Source: Lactobacillus huangpiensis (GTDB lineage Bacteria; Bacillota; Bacilli; Lactobacillales; Lactobacillaceae). From it: a stretch of 64,000 bases of DNA. The notes beneath the pieces were generated by a model. That model was given only the letters and a program-made list of their open reading frames with translations. It was not told where the DNA came from and ran no database searches. Below are positions 1 to 8,186 of the stretch, piece by piece. The position numbers were made by a program, and so were the translations under genes. The stretch lies in the NCBI RefSeq assembly GCF_019972815.1, contig NZ_BPPA01000013.1, positions 25,415 through 89,414 of the forward strand, written 5' to 3'. The first letter of the stretch is position 1. Each line of letters starts with the position of its first letter.

Positions 1-1257
1 AAAAGCTGGATCTACAATATCTTTTCCTTCGCGTGGCCTTAAGCGATAGATTCCTAGAGAAACAAACATAAAGGCAATCAGGGTTCCAGCTGAAACCAAT
101 TGTGACAGGAATGAGAAAGGAATAAATGCAGAAATAATAATTGCAATAACTGCAACTGTCCATAATGAGTTTGCTGGTCGATGTTCTTTATTCAATTTAC
201 CAAGTACTTTAGGAATCATACCATCGCGACCAAATGAATATACCAAACGAGAACTGGCCATACAAAGACCAATCAAAGCGGTAAACATTCCTAAAATAGC
301 AACAGACTGAACGATAGTGGCAATATGTCCGAAACCTGTTTTTCTTAAAGCGTATCCAACTGGCTCAGCTGAATTTAAATATTGGTGATAAGGTACCATT
401 CCAACTAAGACTAAGCTGACGGCTACGAATAAAATAACCGCTATTAGCAACGAACCGATAATTCCCCGTGGCATAGTCTTTTGCGGATTAATAGCTTCTG
501 CAGAGTTTGATGCAATGGTATCAAAGCCCAAGAATGAAATATAGATCATCGAAACTCCGGCGTAAATGCCTTGCCAGCCACCAAAAGGTCCGTGAGCTGT
601 TGCACGATAATGTGGTATAAAAGGAATGAAATTAGCTTTTTTAATAGCTGTCAAGCCAACGCCAACAAAAAGCAAAATTGCTAAAACTTTGACTACCACT
701 AAAACATTTTCGACTCGGGAAGCTTTAGACACTCCAAAGCTGACTAGAAATGCAGCCAGCAAAATAGCTAGTAATGCAACCAGATCAAATAATCCTCCAT
801 TTACGCCTAGAGGATTGGCTAGGGCAGCAGGTAATTTCCAGCCTAAAGGTGCTATTAATGCACGAAGATTAGCAGACAAACCAGAGCTAATAAATGCCAT
901 TCCAATTAGGTATTCTGCTAAAAGAGCCCAACCGGAAAACCAACCCCAAAATTCTCCAAATATAACATTGATCCAAGAATAAACTGATCCTGCAAATGGC
1001 ATTGCGGCTGCCATTTCTGCATAGGCGAATGCAACAAGACCAGCTACTATAGATGCAATAACACATGACAGGGCTACAGCGGGTCCTGTGTGCAGTGCTG
1101 CAACTTCTCCAGGTAATGTAAAAATTGAGGTTGAAACGATAGTACCTACACCCAGGGCTAAAAAGTCACGAACTTTTAGTGTTCTGACTAAGTGACCATC
1201 CTTTTCCTGATAAATATCTGGATCTTCTTTTCGATTCATTAATTTCCATAAATTCAC
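1..1257 (-). CDS. APC-superfamily amino acid permease (3' end outside window)
   Basis: Secondary transporter that would import an amino acid with protons at the cytoplasmic membrane. The reading frame stays open from a GTG at 1257 to the window edge, giving 419 residues of the N-terminal part. The N-terminus runs into RTLKVRDFLALGVGTIVSTS, the usual glycine-rich first helix of APC permeases of the YfnA/CAT type, followed by about ten hydrophobic segments and the conserved stretch FLGFDTIASNSAEAINPQKT in the middle. The GTG start is chosen because AAGGAG lies 9 bases upstream; an in-frame ATG at 1239 is too far from that site. The substrate cannot be told from sequence. It stands alone and divergent from ylxM-ffh. 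Family assignment is firm; substrate is unknown. Confidence 0.88.
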   Translation of the reverse strand, partial: MNLWKLMNRKEDPDIYQEKDGHLVRTLKVRDFLALGVGTIVSTSIFTLPGEVAALHTGPAVALSCVIASIVAGLVAFAYAEMAAAMPFAGSVYSWINVIFGEFWGWFSGWALLAEYLIGMAFISSGLSANLRALIAPLGWKLPAALANPLGVNGGLFDLVALLAILLAAFLVSFGVSKASRVENVLVVVKVLAILLFVGVGLTAIKKANFIPFIPHYRATAHGPFGGWQGIYAGVSMIYISFLGFDTIASNSAEAINPQKTMPRGIIGSLLIAVILFVAVSLVLVGMVPYHQYLNSAEPVGYALRKTGFGHIATIVQSVAILGMFTALIGLCMASSRLVYSFGRDGMIPKVLGKLNKEHRPANSLWTVAVIAIIISAFIPFSFLSQLVSAGTLIAFMFVSLGIYRLRPREGKDIVDPAF

Positions 1258-1317
1258 ACTGAATTGCTCCTTAGCTTTGTTTAGCATTCTGTTTGAAAGA
1301 AATCTACCATTTAAAAA

Positions 1318-1351
1318 GTTCACACGGGTAACAACTTGAGTGCGAACTTAC
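1318..1351 (-). promoter_or_regulatory. Leader hairpin before the permease
   Basis: On the minus strand AAGTTCGCAC pairs with GTGTGAACTT (10 bp with one G.U) around a 14-base loop, between a TATAAA-like -10 box and the permease ribosome binding site. No run of T follows, so it is not a terminator. It may stabilise the mRNA 5' end or be a protein or RNA binding site; the role is inference. Confidence 0.4.
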
Positions 1352-1435
1352 ATTTTATATAGTAAAATTTGTTTTAAACAGTAGGTGTAGTGTAACGCTT
1401 TTAAATATTTTTTCAAAACAGTTTGATTACTCAAA

Positions 1436-1591
1436 ATAAAAAGACGATACAAAATTAATATTTATTCGTGTACCGTCTAATCAGATAACTTTCAAGAATG
1501 GTTATTCTATATCTATGATAGTAAAATCCCTAAAAGTTGATTAAATTTATGATACAGATTCTTATTGAGAAAAGCAATAAAACATAGTATA
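1436..1591 (-). ncRNA. Possible small RNA or short leader transcript with its own terminator
   Basis: On the minus strand GACGGTAC (1477-1470) pairs with GTATCGTC (1450-1443), followed by TTTTTATTTT: a plausible intrinsic terminator that has no gene upstream of it. A TATACT -10 box lies at 1591-1586, with TTGAAA at 1616-1611, though the 19-base spacer is long. Together they would make an RNA of about 140 bases that ends before the permease promoter. A tiny ORF (ATG TTT TAT TGC TTT TCT CAA TAA) sits at its start. It could instead be an attenuated long leader of the permease. The terminator is seen directly; the transcript is inferred. Confidence 0.35.
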
Positions 1592-1641
1592 CCTTTAATT
1601 AAATTTTGGTTTTCAAGATCGTCAATTCCTGACATTTTTGC

Positions 1642-1647
1642 TATACT
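1642..1647 (+). promoter_or_regulatory. Promoter of ylxM-ffh (extended -10)
   Basis: TATACT preceded by TGC forms an extended -10 box; a TCGTCA -35-like hexamer lies 17 bases upstream. It lies 18 bases before the ylxM ATG, which argues against the earlier in-frame TTG at 1638 as start. Confidence 0.55.
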
Positions 1648-1664
1648 TGTTCAAGGTGAGGGCA

Positions 1665-2006
1665 ATGGACGAACTCGAAAAAAACGAAATATTAGGTGAT
1701 TTATACGCATATTATGGTGGTCTATTAACCAAGAGCCAGCAAAGTTATTTTGAAGACTATTATTATAACGACCTGTCTTTAGGAGAAATAGCCATTAATC
1801 ATCATGTTTCACGTCAGGCAGTCTACGACAATTTACGTCGCTGTCGCAAGTTGTTAAAAAATTACGAAGATAATTTACATATGCAGAGGGATTACAATAT
1901 GATTGAAGACAAACTAGCAAAAGTTGTAGTCGCACTCAAAAAAAGCAAGTCAAGCCAAGCTTTACAAATAACTACTGATCTAATAAATCAACTGAGGGGA
2001 GAGTAA
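1665..2006 (+). CDS. ylxM: SRP-associated helix-turn-helix protein YlxM
   Basis: Small (113 aa) DNA/RNA-binding protein of the UPF0122/YlxM family, normally encoded directly before ffh and thought to modulate signal recognition particle function. The helix-turn-helix is visible in LGEIAINHHVSRQAVYDNLR (about residues 42-61). The ATG at 1665 is chosen because AAGGTGAGG sits just upstream and the promoter -10 box overlaps the longer alternative. It ends 4 bases before ffh, so the two are clearly cotranscribed. Family and context agree; the exact function in this organism is not known. Confidence 0.92.
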   Translation: MDELEKNEILGDLYAYYGGLLTKSQQSYFEDYYYNDLSLGEIAINHHVSRQAVYDNLRRCRKLLKNYEDNLHMQRDYNMIEDKLAKVVVALKKSKSSQALQITTDLINQLRGE

Positions 2007-2010
2007 TTCG

Positions 2011-3438
2011 ATGGCATTTGAAAATTTAAGCGAAAGAATTCAAAAGGCCTTAAAGAATTTAACAGGTAAAGGGAAAATATCAGAAGATGACATCAATAGT
2101 GCCAGTCGGGAAATTAGACTGGCATTACTGGAAGCTGATGTTAACTTTAAAGTTGTTAAAGATTTTATCAAGAAAATAAAGCAAGAAGCTCTCGGAAAAG
2201 AAGTTCAGGAAAGCCTTAATCCGGGTCAACAAGTCATTAAGATTGTTAACGATGAATTAACCAAGATGATGGGTGAGAGCGCAGTTTCCCTCAATAAATC
2301 TAAACATATTCCTACAATAATAATGATGGTAGGTTTACAAGGTACAGGTAAAACTACTACAGTTGGTAAGTTGGCAAACAGATTAATACAAAAAGAAAAA
2401 GCAAGACCGTTGCTAATTGCTGGTGATATTTATCGTCCAGCGGCTATTGACCAGTTGCAGCAAATTGGTGACCAGCTAAAAGTTCCTGTTTATAGTGAAA
2501 AAGATCAAAAAGACGTAGCTCAAATAGTACAAGACGGCTTAAGCCAAGCCGATAAAGATAAAAATGATTATGTCATTATTGATACCGCTGGTCGTTTGGA
2601 AATTGATGAGCCTTTGATGGAAGAACTTGAGCGCGTCAAAAAAGTTGCCCAACCGGATAATATTTTGCTGGTAGTAGATGCCATGACCGGTCAAGCAGCA
2701 ACTGATGTTGCAAAGGGCTTTGACGAACGTTTAGACATCACCGGAGTTATTTTGACCAAACTTGATGGTGATACTCGTGGTGGTGCCGCTTTATCCATTA
2801 GAGCAGTAACCGGCAAGCCAATTATTTATACTGGTCAGGGTGAAAAATTAACTGACCTTGAACAATTCTATCCTGATCGTATGGCTTCTAGAATTCTAGG
2901 TATGGGTGATATGCTGACTTTAATTGAAAAAGCTCAGCAGGATTATGATGCCAAAAAAGCTGAAGAAGTTGCTGAAAAAATGAAAGAAAATACTTTCGAT
3001 TTCAACGACTTTGTTGATCAGATTGAGCAAGTTGAAAAAATGGGTCCTCTTGATCAGTTGATGAAGATGATTCCAGGAATGGCAAATAATCCCCAGCTTA
3101 AGAATGTCAACTTCGATAAAAAGCAAATTGTTTATGTGAAAGCAATTATTTCATCAATGACAGAAGAAGAGCGAGAAAATCCAGAGTTGCTTAATCCTAG
3201 TCGCAGAAGAAGAATAGCAGCTGGATCTGGTCGACCGGTAGTTGAAGTCAACAGAATGATTAAGCAATTTAAGCAGGCTCGCGATATGATGAGCAAAATT
3301 ACTAAGGGTAATTTTAAGGGAATGGATAATTTGCCAGGAATGAATTCTCCAATGGGTCGGATGGCCATGAGACATATGGGTAAAAAATTTAAGAAAAACA
3401 AGAAAAAACGGATGAAAGTTAAAAGATACCATTCATAA
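2011..3438 (+). CDS. ffh: Signal recognition particle GTPase Ffh (SRP54)
   Basis: Binds hydrophobic signal sequences on nascent chains and, with SRP RNA and FtsY, delivers ribosomes to the Sec translocon. The 475 aa show the N-terminal helical domain (about 1-95), the G domain with P-loop GLQGTGKTTT at 108-117, DTAGR at 191-195 and TKLDG at 249-253, and a methionine-rich M domain from about 300 to the end with a basic tail (KKFKKNKKKRMKVKR). Length is normal for the family. AGGGGAG precedes the ATG. It is the second gene of the ylxM-ffh unit and ends just before the separate rpsP promoter. Confidence 0.98.
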   Translation: MAFENLSERIQKALKNLTGKGKISEDDINSASREIRLALLEADVNFKVVKDFIKKIKQEALGKEVQESLNPGQQVIKIVNDELTKMMGESAVSLNKSKHIPTIIMMVGLQGTGKTTTVGKLANRLIQKEKARPLLIAGDIYRPAAIDQLQQIGDQLKVPVYSEKDQKDVAQIVQDGLSQADKDKNDYVIIDTAGRLEIDEPLMEELERVKKVAQPDNILLVVDAMTGQAATDVAKGFDERLDITGVILTKLDGDTRGGAALSIRAVTGKPIIYTGQGEKLTDLEQFYPDRMASRILGMGDMLTLIEKAQQDYDAKKAEEVAEKMKENTFDFNDFVDQIEQVEKMGPLDQLMKMIPGMANNPQLKNVNFDKKQIVYVKAIISSMTEEERENPELLNPSRRRRIAAGSGRPVVEVNRMIKQFKQARDMMSKITKGNFKGMDNLPGMNSPMGRMAMRHMGKKFKKNKKKRMKVKRYHS

Positions 3439-3462
3439 AAATCACCTGTTAAGTAAAAACAC

Positions 3463-3491
3463 TTTACACCCTTTAAAAAAAATGCTATATT
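3463..3491 (+). promoter_or_regulatory. rpsP promoter
   Basis: TTTACA (3463-3468), 17-base spacer, TATATT (3486-3491) with TGC before the -10 box. It sits between ffh and rpsP, so the ribosomal protein gene has its own start site in addition to possible read-through. Confidence 0.7.
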
Positions 3492-3523
3492 ATTGTACGT
3501 AACTTTTAGGAGGAAATTAATTT

Positions 3524-3796
3524 ATGTCAGTAAAAATTCGTTTGCGCCGTATGGGTGCTAAAAGAAAGCCATTTTATAGAATCGTTGTAGCTGATTCTAG
3601 AATGCCGCGCGATGGTCGTTTTATTGAAGAAGTCGGTTACTATAATCCAGTTTCAGTTCCTAAGGAGTTGAAATTAGACGAAGATAAGATTTTTGAATGG
3701 TTGCAAAAGGGTGCTCAACCTTCAGATACTGTGCGATCACTACTTTCTGGTGCAGGCTTAATGAAGAAACTGCATGATTCAAAATTTAATAAATAG
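3524..3796 (+). CDS. rpsP: 30S ribosomal protein S16
   Basis: Small-subunit assembly protein binding 16S rRNA. The 90 aa match bacterial S16 over the whole length, starting with [20 protein letters not shown] and the conserved [14 protein letters not shown] stretch. AGGAGG stands upstream of the ATG. First gene after a strong promoter; a hairpin terminator-like element separates it from rimM, consistent with making more S16 than RimM or TrmD. Confidence 0.98.
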   Translation: MSVKIRLRRMGAKRKPFYRIVVADSRMPRDGRFIEEVGYYNPVSVPKELKLDEDKIFEWLQKGAQPSDTVRSLLSGAGLMKKLHDSKFNK

Positions 3797-3810
3797 TGAA
3801 TCGTTAGTTA

Positions 3811-3843
3811 AAAGTTTGAAGTTAACTGCTTCAAGCTTTTTTC
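3811..3843 (+). terminator. Intra-operon terminator between rpsP and rimM
   Basis: AAAGTTTGAAG and CTTCAAGCTTT pair over 11 bp (one G.U) around a 7-base loop and are followed by a T-rich run ending at 3843. RimM starts 17 bases later without a visible promoter, so this is probably partial termination that lowers downstream expression. Confidence 0.7.
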
Positions 3844-3860
3844 TTTGACTAGGAGAAACT

Positions 3861-4376
3861 ATGCAATTTTATGATGTTGCGCGAATACTATCTACCCATG
3901 GTCTTAAAGGAGAAGTAAAAGTTGCTTTAATTACGGATTTTCCGGAAAAACGCTTTGCTGCAAAGCAAGAATTGGCTTTAAAAGCTAATCAACAAAAAAA
4001 GTTGACGGTTAAAACCAGCAGGCCTTTTAAACAGTTCTGGCTGGTTCAATTTAATGAAATCACTGATATTGATAGTGCTAAGAAATTAGTCGGCGAAACT
4101 TTAGTTGTTAGCGAGCAAAATCAGCATGAACTTCCAGATGGCGCATATTATTATCGCGATATTCTAGGCTGTAAAGTGATAGATAATCATTCTGGGGTTA
4201 AGCTGGGTCAAATAACTGGTATCGAAACTCCTGGTGCGAACGATGTCTGGGAAATTACCGAAGAAAACGGCAATGAATATTTAATTCCCTATATAGATCA
4301 AGTTGTTAAAAAAATAGATGTTGAACATAAAAAAGTTTTTGTAGAACTCTTGGAAGGGTTACGCAATGAAGATTAA
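3861..4376 (+). CDS. rimM: 16S rRNA processing protein RimM
   Basis: Late 30S assembly factor that acts on the 16S 3' (head) domain and binds S19. The 171 aa have the N-terminal RimM barrel ([16 protein letters not shown]) and the C-terminal PRC-barrel half ([19 protein letters not shown]). AGGAG precedes the ATG. Its end overlaps trmD by 11 bases, indicating translational coupling. Length and order (rpsP-rimM-trmD-rplS) are canonical. Confidence 0.96.
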   Translation: MQFYDVARILSTHGLKGEVKVALITDFPEKRFAAKQELALKANQQKKLTVKTSRPFKQFWLVQFNEITDIDSAKKLVGETLVVSEQNQHELPDGAYYYRDILGCKVIDNHSGVKLGQITGIETPGANDVWEITEENGNEYLIPYIDQVVKKIDVEHKKVFVELLEGLRNED

Positions 4377-5091
4377 CGTATTGACGCTTTTTCCCGATAT
4401 GTTTACACCATTGACAACTTCAATGCTTGGAAGAGGTCTTGAAGATGGCAGATGGCAACTCAATTTAGTCAATTTTCGTGATTTTACCACGGATATTCAT
4501 CATCACGTTGATGACAGTCCTTATGGTGGCGGAGCAGGCATGGTCTTGCAAATTATGCCGATCAAAAAAGCACTTGATTCGATCGCAAATAAGGGCAAAG
4601 TAATTATTACTGCACCACAAGGCAAAACTTTTAATCAAAAAATAGCACAAGAATGGTCTAAAGAAGAGAACCTTACATTTGTTTGTGGTCATTATGAAGG
4701 CTTTGATCAGCGCATCTATGATTTGGCAGATGAAACAGTTTCAATTGGTGATTATGTCTTAACTGGTGGTGAATTACCTGCAATGAGTATGATTGATGCT
4801 ACTGTTAGATTGATTCCGGGTGTTTTGGGAAATATTGCCTCACCAGTAGAGGAGAGTTTCACTCGTGGTTTGCTGGAATATCCACAATATACCAGACCGG
4901 AAGATTTTGAAGGAAAGAAAGTACCTGAAGTATTAACATCTGGAAATCACCAAAAGATTGATGAGTGGCGTCATAAGGAAGCTTTGCGGGCAACCTACTT
5001 GTACAGACCGGATTTACTTGAAAATTATAATTTAAGTAAAGAAGAAAAGAGAATGTTGACGGAAATAGAGCAGGAAAAAGATCAAACTTGA
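4366..5091 (+). CDS. trmD: tRNA (guanine-N1)-methyltransferase TrmD
   Basis: Methylates G37 of tRNAs reading CNN-type codons with S-adenosylmethionine, preventing +1 frameshifts. The 241 aa contain the trefoil-knot SPOUT motifs: [24 protein letters not shown] and [15 protein letters not shown]. The start overlaps rimM by 11 bases. The stop codon lies within the -35 box of the rplS promoter, so the next gene has independent transcription as well. Confidence 0.98.
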   Translation: MKINVLTLFPDMFTPLTTSMLGRGLEDGRWQLNLVNFRDFTTDIHHHVDDSPYGGGAGMVLQIMPIKKALDSIANKGKVIITAPQGKTFNQKIAQEWSKEENLTFVCGHYEGFDQRIYDLADETVSIGDYVLTGGELPAMSMIDATVRLIPGVLGNIASPVEESFTRGLLEYPQYTRPEDFEGKKVPEVLTSGNHQKIDEWRHKEALRATYLYRPDLLENYNLSKEEKRMLTEIEQEKDQT

Positions 5092-5116
5092 TTTTAATTA
5101 CTATTTTTGCTAATAT
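5088..5116 (+). promoter_or_regulatory. rplS promoter
   Basis: TTGATT (5088-5093, overlapping the trmD stop), 17-base spacer, TAATAT (5111-5116) with TGC before it; a perfect TATAAT also reads at 5114-5119. Confidence 0.6.
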
Positions 5117-5121
5117 AATTC

Positions 5122-5204
5122 AGGTGTAATTTATTTTTGCACTAATAGTTAGGGGTGTTCCGCTGACGTGAATGACGTGAATGAATGCCGGAGAAGGAGA
5201 AAAT
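5122..5204 (+). promoter_or_regulatory. Structured leader of rplS (candidate L19 autoregulatory leader)
   Basis: About 80 bases of untranslated leader fold into a small stem (GTGTAA with TTGCAC) and a second pairing (TTCCG with CGGAG) that places the Shine-Dalgarno region next to or inside the stem. Between the arms TGACGTGAA occurs twice in tandem. L19 leader RNAs are known in Firmicutes; whether this one matches that family was not testable here. Confidence 0.4.
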
Positions 5205-5208
5205 AAAA

Positions 5209-5556
5209 ATGGATCCATTAATTCAAGAATTAACTAAAGAACAATTACGTGACGATATTCCTGACTTCCGTGCAGGAGACACAGTTCGTGTCCACGTGCG
5301 TGTTGTTGAAGGTTCACATGAACGTATTCAGATGTTTGAAGGCGTTGTTATTAAGCGTAAGGGCACTGGAATTGGTGCCAGCTATACTGTACGTAAGATG
5401 GCATCTGGTGTTGGTGTTGAACGTACTTTTCCAGTAAACGATCCACGTGTTGCCAAGGTTGAAGTATTACGTCACGGGCGTGTACGTCGTGCTAAACTTT
5501 ACTACTTACGTGATCGTCACGGCAAGTCTGCTAGAATTGCAGAAAAGCGTCGTTAA
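5209..5556 (+). CDS. rplS: 50S ribosomal protein L19
   Basis: Large-subunit protein at the 30S-50S interface. The ATG at 5209 is preferred over an in-frame ATG at 5185 because GGAGAAGGAG lies directly before it and the resulting 115 aa is the normal length, beginning [20 protein letters not shown]. Conserved L19 features follow: [37 protein letters not shown] and a basic tail. It has its own promoter, a foldable leader and a strong terminator. Confidence 0.98.
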   Translation: MDPLIQELTKEQLRDDIPDFRAGDTVRVHVRVVEGSHERIQMFEGVVIKRKGTGIGASYTVRKMASGVGVERTFPVNDPRVAKVEVLRHGRVRRAKLYYLRDRHGKSARIAEKRR

Positions 5557-5574
5557 ATTAACGCTTAAGTAAAG

Positions 5575-5609
5575 GAGAATCATTCCGTAAAGGGATGATT
5601 CTCTTTTTT
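5575..5609 (+). terminator. rplS terminator
   Basis: GAGAATCATTCC pairs with GGGATGATTCTC over 12 bp around GTAAA, followed by six T: a strong intrinsic terminator closing the SRP/ribosome operon. Confidence 0.9.
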
Positions 5610-5658
5610 GTTTATGTTAAAATCTTCAGCAAAATATTTTTTATAGAGGAAGAGGATT

Positions 5659-6423
5659 ATGATTGAACCATTTTTATTAAATTTTGATACTAGTCCAAAA
5701 GCAGTTTTAGAACCAGATCACGAACAAGAAATTAATAACTTTCATTTTCACACTAAGCTGCTGTTTGCATTCTTAACTCCTGCTGTAATCAGTGATTTTT
5801 TGGCTCGTTATCCTCATAAAAAGTTAGGGTTCTTTGACTGTTTTGAAGGAGAAACCCATATTTATGAGGTTGATTTAGACGGACAAAAAATTACTTTTTG
5901 TCAGGCAAAGATAGGAGCTGCAGCTGCTGTAGAGCTATTAGATTGGTTAATAAGCTATGGTGTTAAACAAATTTTAGCAATAGGATCAGCAGGCTGCTTA
6001 GTTGATTTGCCAGAGAACTATTTTCTAGTGCCTACAAAAGCTATTAGAGACGAGGGCACATCCTTTCATTATATGAAACCAGGAACGTATATTGACTTAA
6101 AGTCAGAGTTTTTAACTAAGACCAAAAAATTGCTGAAAGAAGAAGGTCTTAAGGTTGAAGAAGTAACTACCTGGACCACTGATGGCTTCTTTAGGGAAAC
6201 TGTCAAGAAAGTAAAGCAGGCTAAAGAGTTGGGAGCCTCTTGTGTAGAGATGGAATGTGCAGCAATGGCTGCGTGTGCACAATTTAGAGAGGCAGATTTT
6301 GCACAAATATTATTCACGGCAGATTCTCTTAAAGACATAGAAAAGCATGATGACAGAGGCTGGGGCAGGGATGCTCATGAGACTGCTATCAATTTGGCAG
6401 CAAATATCATTAGGTTAATTTAA
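5659..6423 (+). CDS. Nucleoside phosphorylase (purine/uridine phosphorylase family)
   Basis: Phosphorolytic cleavage of nucleosides to base and ribose-1-phosphate for salvage. The 254 aa belong to the PNP_UDP_1 fold: phosphate/ribose-binding glycine-rich segment ILAIGSAGCL near residues 112-121, IRDEGTS near 137-143, and the ribose-binding VEMECAAM near 200-207. The substrate (uridine or a purine nucleoside) cannot be fixed by reading alone; an S-methyl-thioribosyl type is less likely given the longer N-terminus. AGAGGAAGAGG precedes the ATG. It stands alone after the rplS terminator. Confidence 0.85.
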   Translation: MIEPFLLNFDTSPKAVLEPDHEQEINNFHFHTKLLFAFLTPAVISDFLARYPHKKLGFFDCFEGETHIYEVDLDGQKITFCQAKIGAAAAVELLDWLISYGVKQILAIGSAGCLVDLPENYFLVPTKAIRDEGTSFHYMKPGTYIDLKSEFLTKTKKLLKEEGLKVEEVTTWTTDGFFRETVKKVKQAKELGASCVEMECAAMAACAQFREADFAQILFTADSLKDIEKHDDRGWGRDAHETAINLAANIIRLI

Positions 6424-6648
6424 CAAACTTTGTGAAAAAAGATTGCCGTGGAACCAAAGTGAAACAGCGATAATATTCACAAGCAAATAACATAAAAGCT
6501 TTAGAAACAGCATTTTTAAGTATAATATCAATATAAAGATTGTGAATTGATTTAAAGCATTAGTTGTGGAAAGTCAATTTCTTGCCATTATGACAGTATT
6601 TTGAGACGTTACGCTTGACTGCTAACAGGAAGTTTTCAAGATAAATAT
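6424..6648 (+). other. Non-coding gap
   Basis: No gene is visible in these 225 bases. ATTCACAA and TTGTGAAT form an inverted repeat about 58 bases apart with a TATAAT-like hexamer between them; I see no ORF with a ribosome binding site. Confidence 0.4.
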
Positions 6649-6948
6649 CTAAAAATACTTAAAGTTCAAGCAAATCAAAATAATAGTCAAAATTAGTCTA
6701 ATAAACCAGTGAGACCAAGTGATTTGTCCGTATAGAAAAATTCCATTTGCTAGAGCGGTAAGTAAGACTGCTACTAGAAATATAGTAGTTAAAAGGGGTT
6801 TTTTTAGAAAACTTCCGGCAATAATGCCTAATGCGGACAAGACGTTGATCATGATTAGCCAAATTGGCAAACTAGTAAAAGATGAAAAACTGGCGCTAAT
6901 CATGAGAACACCATATATAATAGTTAAAGAGGTTGTTAGATATGACAT
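6649..6948 (-). CDS. Small four-helix membrane protein next to a MerR regulator
   Basis: Unrecognised 99 aa protein that is almost wholly hydrophobic, with about four predicted membrane helices (roughly residues 5-25, 28-48, 53-75, 80-97) and very few charged residues. AGGAGGT lies 6 bases before the ATG, a very strong site. It is divergent from the MerR gene and its promoter has the MerR layout (TTGACG, 19-base spacer with a GGGTCGACCC palindrome, TTAAAT). It is therefore probably the target gene of that regulator. Function unknown; a small transporter or stress-response membrane protein are guesses. Confidence 0.75.
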   Translation of the reverse strand: MSYLTTSLTIIYGVLMISASFSSFTSLPIWLIMINVLSALGIIAGSFLKKPLLTTIFLVAVLLTALANGIFLYGQITWSHWFIRLILTIILICLNFKYF

Positions 6949-6967
6949 TTTTATACCTCCTGCTAAA

Positions 6968-6998
6968 ATTTAATCATCTGGGGTCGACCCTACGTCAA
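6968..6998 (-). promoter_or_regulatory. MerR-type promoter/operator
   Basis: On the minus strand TTGACG (6998-6993), a 19-base spacer, then TTAAAT (6973-6968). The spacer contains the 10-bp perfect palindrome GGGTCGACCC (6981-6990). Overlong spacers holding a dyad are the hallmark of promoters activated by MerR proteins, and a MerR gene lies on the other side. Confidence 0.65.
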
Positions 6999-7008
6999 GG
7001 AGATAATT

Positions 7009-7368
7009 ATGTATTTGAAAGAATTTATTCAAAAGGAAAATACTACACGTGATACAGTTAGACATTATATCTACTTAAACTTATTAAATCCTGGTCGTAA
7101 GGGAAGAAACTATTGGTTTACTGAAAACGAAACTGATATTTTTGAAACAATTAAAGAGTTCCAAGACTTAGGTTTTTCGCTTCAAGAAATAAAGGACATA
7201 AAAAAACTACACGATGAATCGTGTAGTACTGAAAAGCAGCGTAAACAAAACTTAAAGTTAATTACGGATAAAATCGCCGTTATATCTGCAAGAATAAACA
7301 AATTAAAAATGCAGAAAAAAGTATTGGCAGAAGTAAAAGAAACTCTGCAGAAAAAAAAGCATTATTGA
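7009..7368 (+). CDS. MerR family transcriptional regulator
   Basis: 119 aa regulator: N-terminal winged helix of the MerR type (YLKEFIQKENTTRDTVRHYI, then NYWFTENETDIFETIKEF for the wing and second helix) followed by a long basic coiled coil (about 80-119) for dimerisation. There is only one cysteine (in DESCSTE, near residue 72) and no C-terminal ligand domain, so neither a classical metal site nor a BmrR-like pocket is evident. AAGGAG precedes the ATG. It shares a short 60-base intergenic region with the membrane protein on the other strand, its likely target; the signal sensed is unknown. Confidence 0.85.
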   Translation: MYLKEFIQKENTTRDTVRHYIYLNLLNPGRKGRNYWFTENETDIFETIKEFQDLGFSLQEIKDIKKLHDESCSTEKQRKQNLKLITDKIAVISARINKLKMQKKVLAEVKETLQKKKHY

Positions 7369-7421
7369 AACTCGCAAAAAATAATTTTTATTTATTCCAA
7401 TAATGCTATAAAGCTCTTTTG

Positions 7422-8045
7422 TTAAATAATAGTGTTACGGTATAGTCCAACTACTTTACCTAAAATGTGGACGCTTGACAATATGATCGGTGCCATCGTA
7501 TCATTTTCAGGCTGTAAACGATAGTGACCTTTTTCCTTGTAAAATCGTTTTACAGTTGCTTCATTTTCATCTGTCATTGCTACTACAATTTCACCGTTAA
7601 TAGCTGAAGATTGTTTGCGGACAATTACATTATCTCCGTTTAAAATACCAGCATTAATCATACTTTCTCCATGTACTCTCAACATAAAGAGATCCCCAGC
7701 ATCGTTTGCTAAATCAGGAGGCAAAGGAAAATAGTCTTCTATGTCTTCAACAGCTAAAATAGGTTGACCAGCAGTCACGTCACCAACAACTGGAATTTCT
7801 TTTGGTTGAACGCCAATTGCTTTTTTTCCTTCATCGGTTATTTCTAATGCTCTTGGTTTTGTAGCATCCTTTATTATTAAGCCCTTGTTTTCAAGCCTTG
7901 ATAAATGGCCGTGTACAGTAGAAGTGGAAGATAAATCTACAGCATGACATATTTCACGCACAGTTGGAGGAAAGCCCCTGTCTTCAACCGTTTCATATAT
8001 ATAGCGTAAAATTTGCAACTGCTTGTTGTTTTGTTTTGTAGTCAT
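7422..8045 (-). CDS. lexA: LexA repressor (DinR)
   Basis: SOS repressor that binds CGAAC-type boxes and self-cleaves when RecA is activated. The 207 aa have an N-terminal winged helix ([23 protein letters not shown]), the cleavage site Ala92-Gly93 in VTAGQP, catalytic Ser128 in HGESM and Lys166 in ATVKRF. GGAG precedes the ATG. Its promoter (TTGTAC 8107-8112, 17 bases, TAGAAT 8084-8089) overlaps the SOS box, giving autoregulation. It is divergent from ynzC, as in Bacillus. Confidence 0.97.
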   Translation of the reverse strand: MTTKQNNKQLQILRYIYETVEDRGFPPTVREICHAVDLSSTSTVHGHLSRLENKGLIIKDATKPRALEITDEGKKAIGVQPKEIPVVGDVTAGQPILAVEDIEDYFPLPPDLANDAGDLFMLRVHGESMINAGILNGDNVIVRKQSSAINGEIVVAMTDENEATVKRFYKEKGHYRLQPENDTMAPIILSSVHILGKVVGLYRNTII

Positions 8046-8083
8046 AATTATCTCCAGTTTTATAAACTTCTTTAATACTTTTA

Positions 8084-8112
8084 ATTCTAGCAGATAATTT
8101 GGTATAGTACAA
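8084..8112 (-). promoter_or_regulatory. lexA promoter
   Basis: On the minus strand TTGTAC (8112-8107), 17-base spacer, TAGAAT (8089-8084) with TGC before the -10. The -35 box overlaps the SOS box by three bases (8110-8112). Confidence 0.65.
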
Positions 8113-8123
8113 ACAAGCGTTCT
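8103..8123 (+). promoter_or_regulatory. ynzC promoter -10 and LexA (SOS) box
   Basis: TATAGT at 8103-8108 preceded by TG-G is an extended -10 box reading towards ynzC. At 8110-8123 stands CAAACAAGCGTTCT, matching the Gram-positive SOS consensus CGAACRNRYGTTCG at all but two positions. One box can thus repress both divergent promoters. Confidence 0.75.
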
Positions 8124-8186
8124 GAAAATTTTAAACTTTTTTTATTACAGATAATAATGTAGACTTTTTTAAGAGAGGTGCTAAAA

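Noticed and set aside
1261..1637. T-box riboswitch before the amino-acid permease
   Set aside because: The AGGGTGGNACCGCG core and specifier layout are absent; only a plain hairpin and a terminator are seen.
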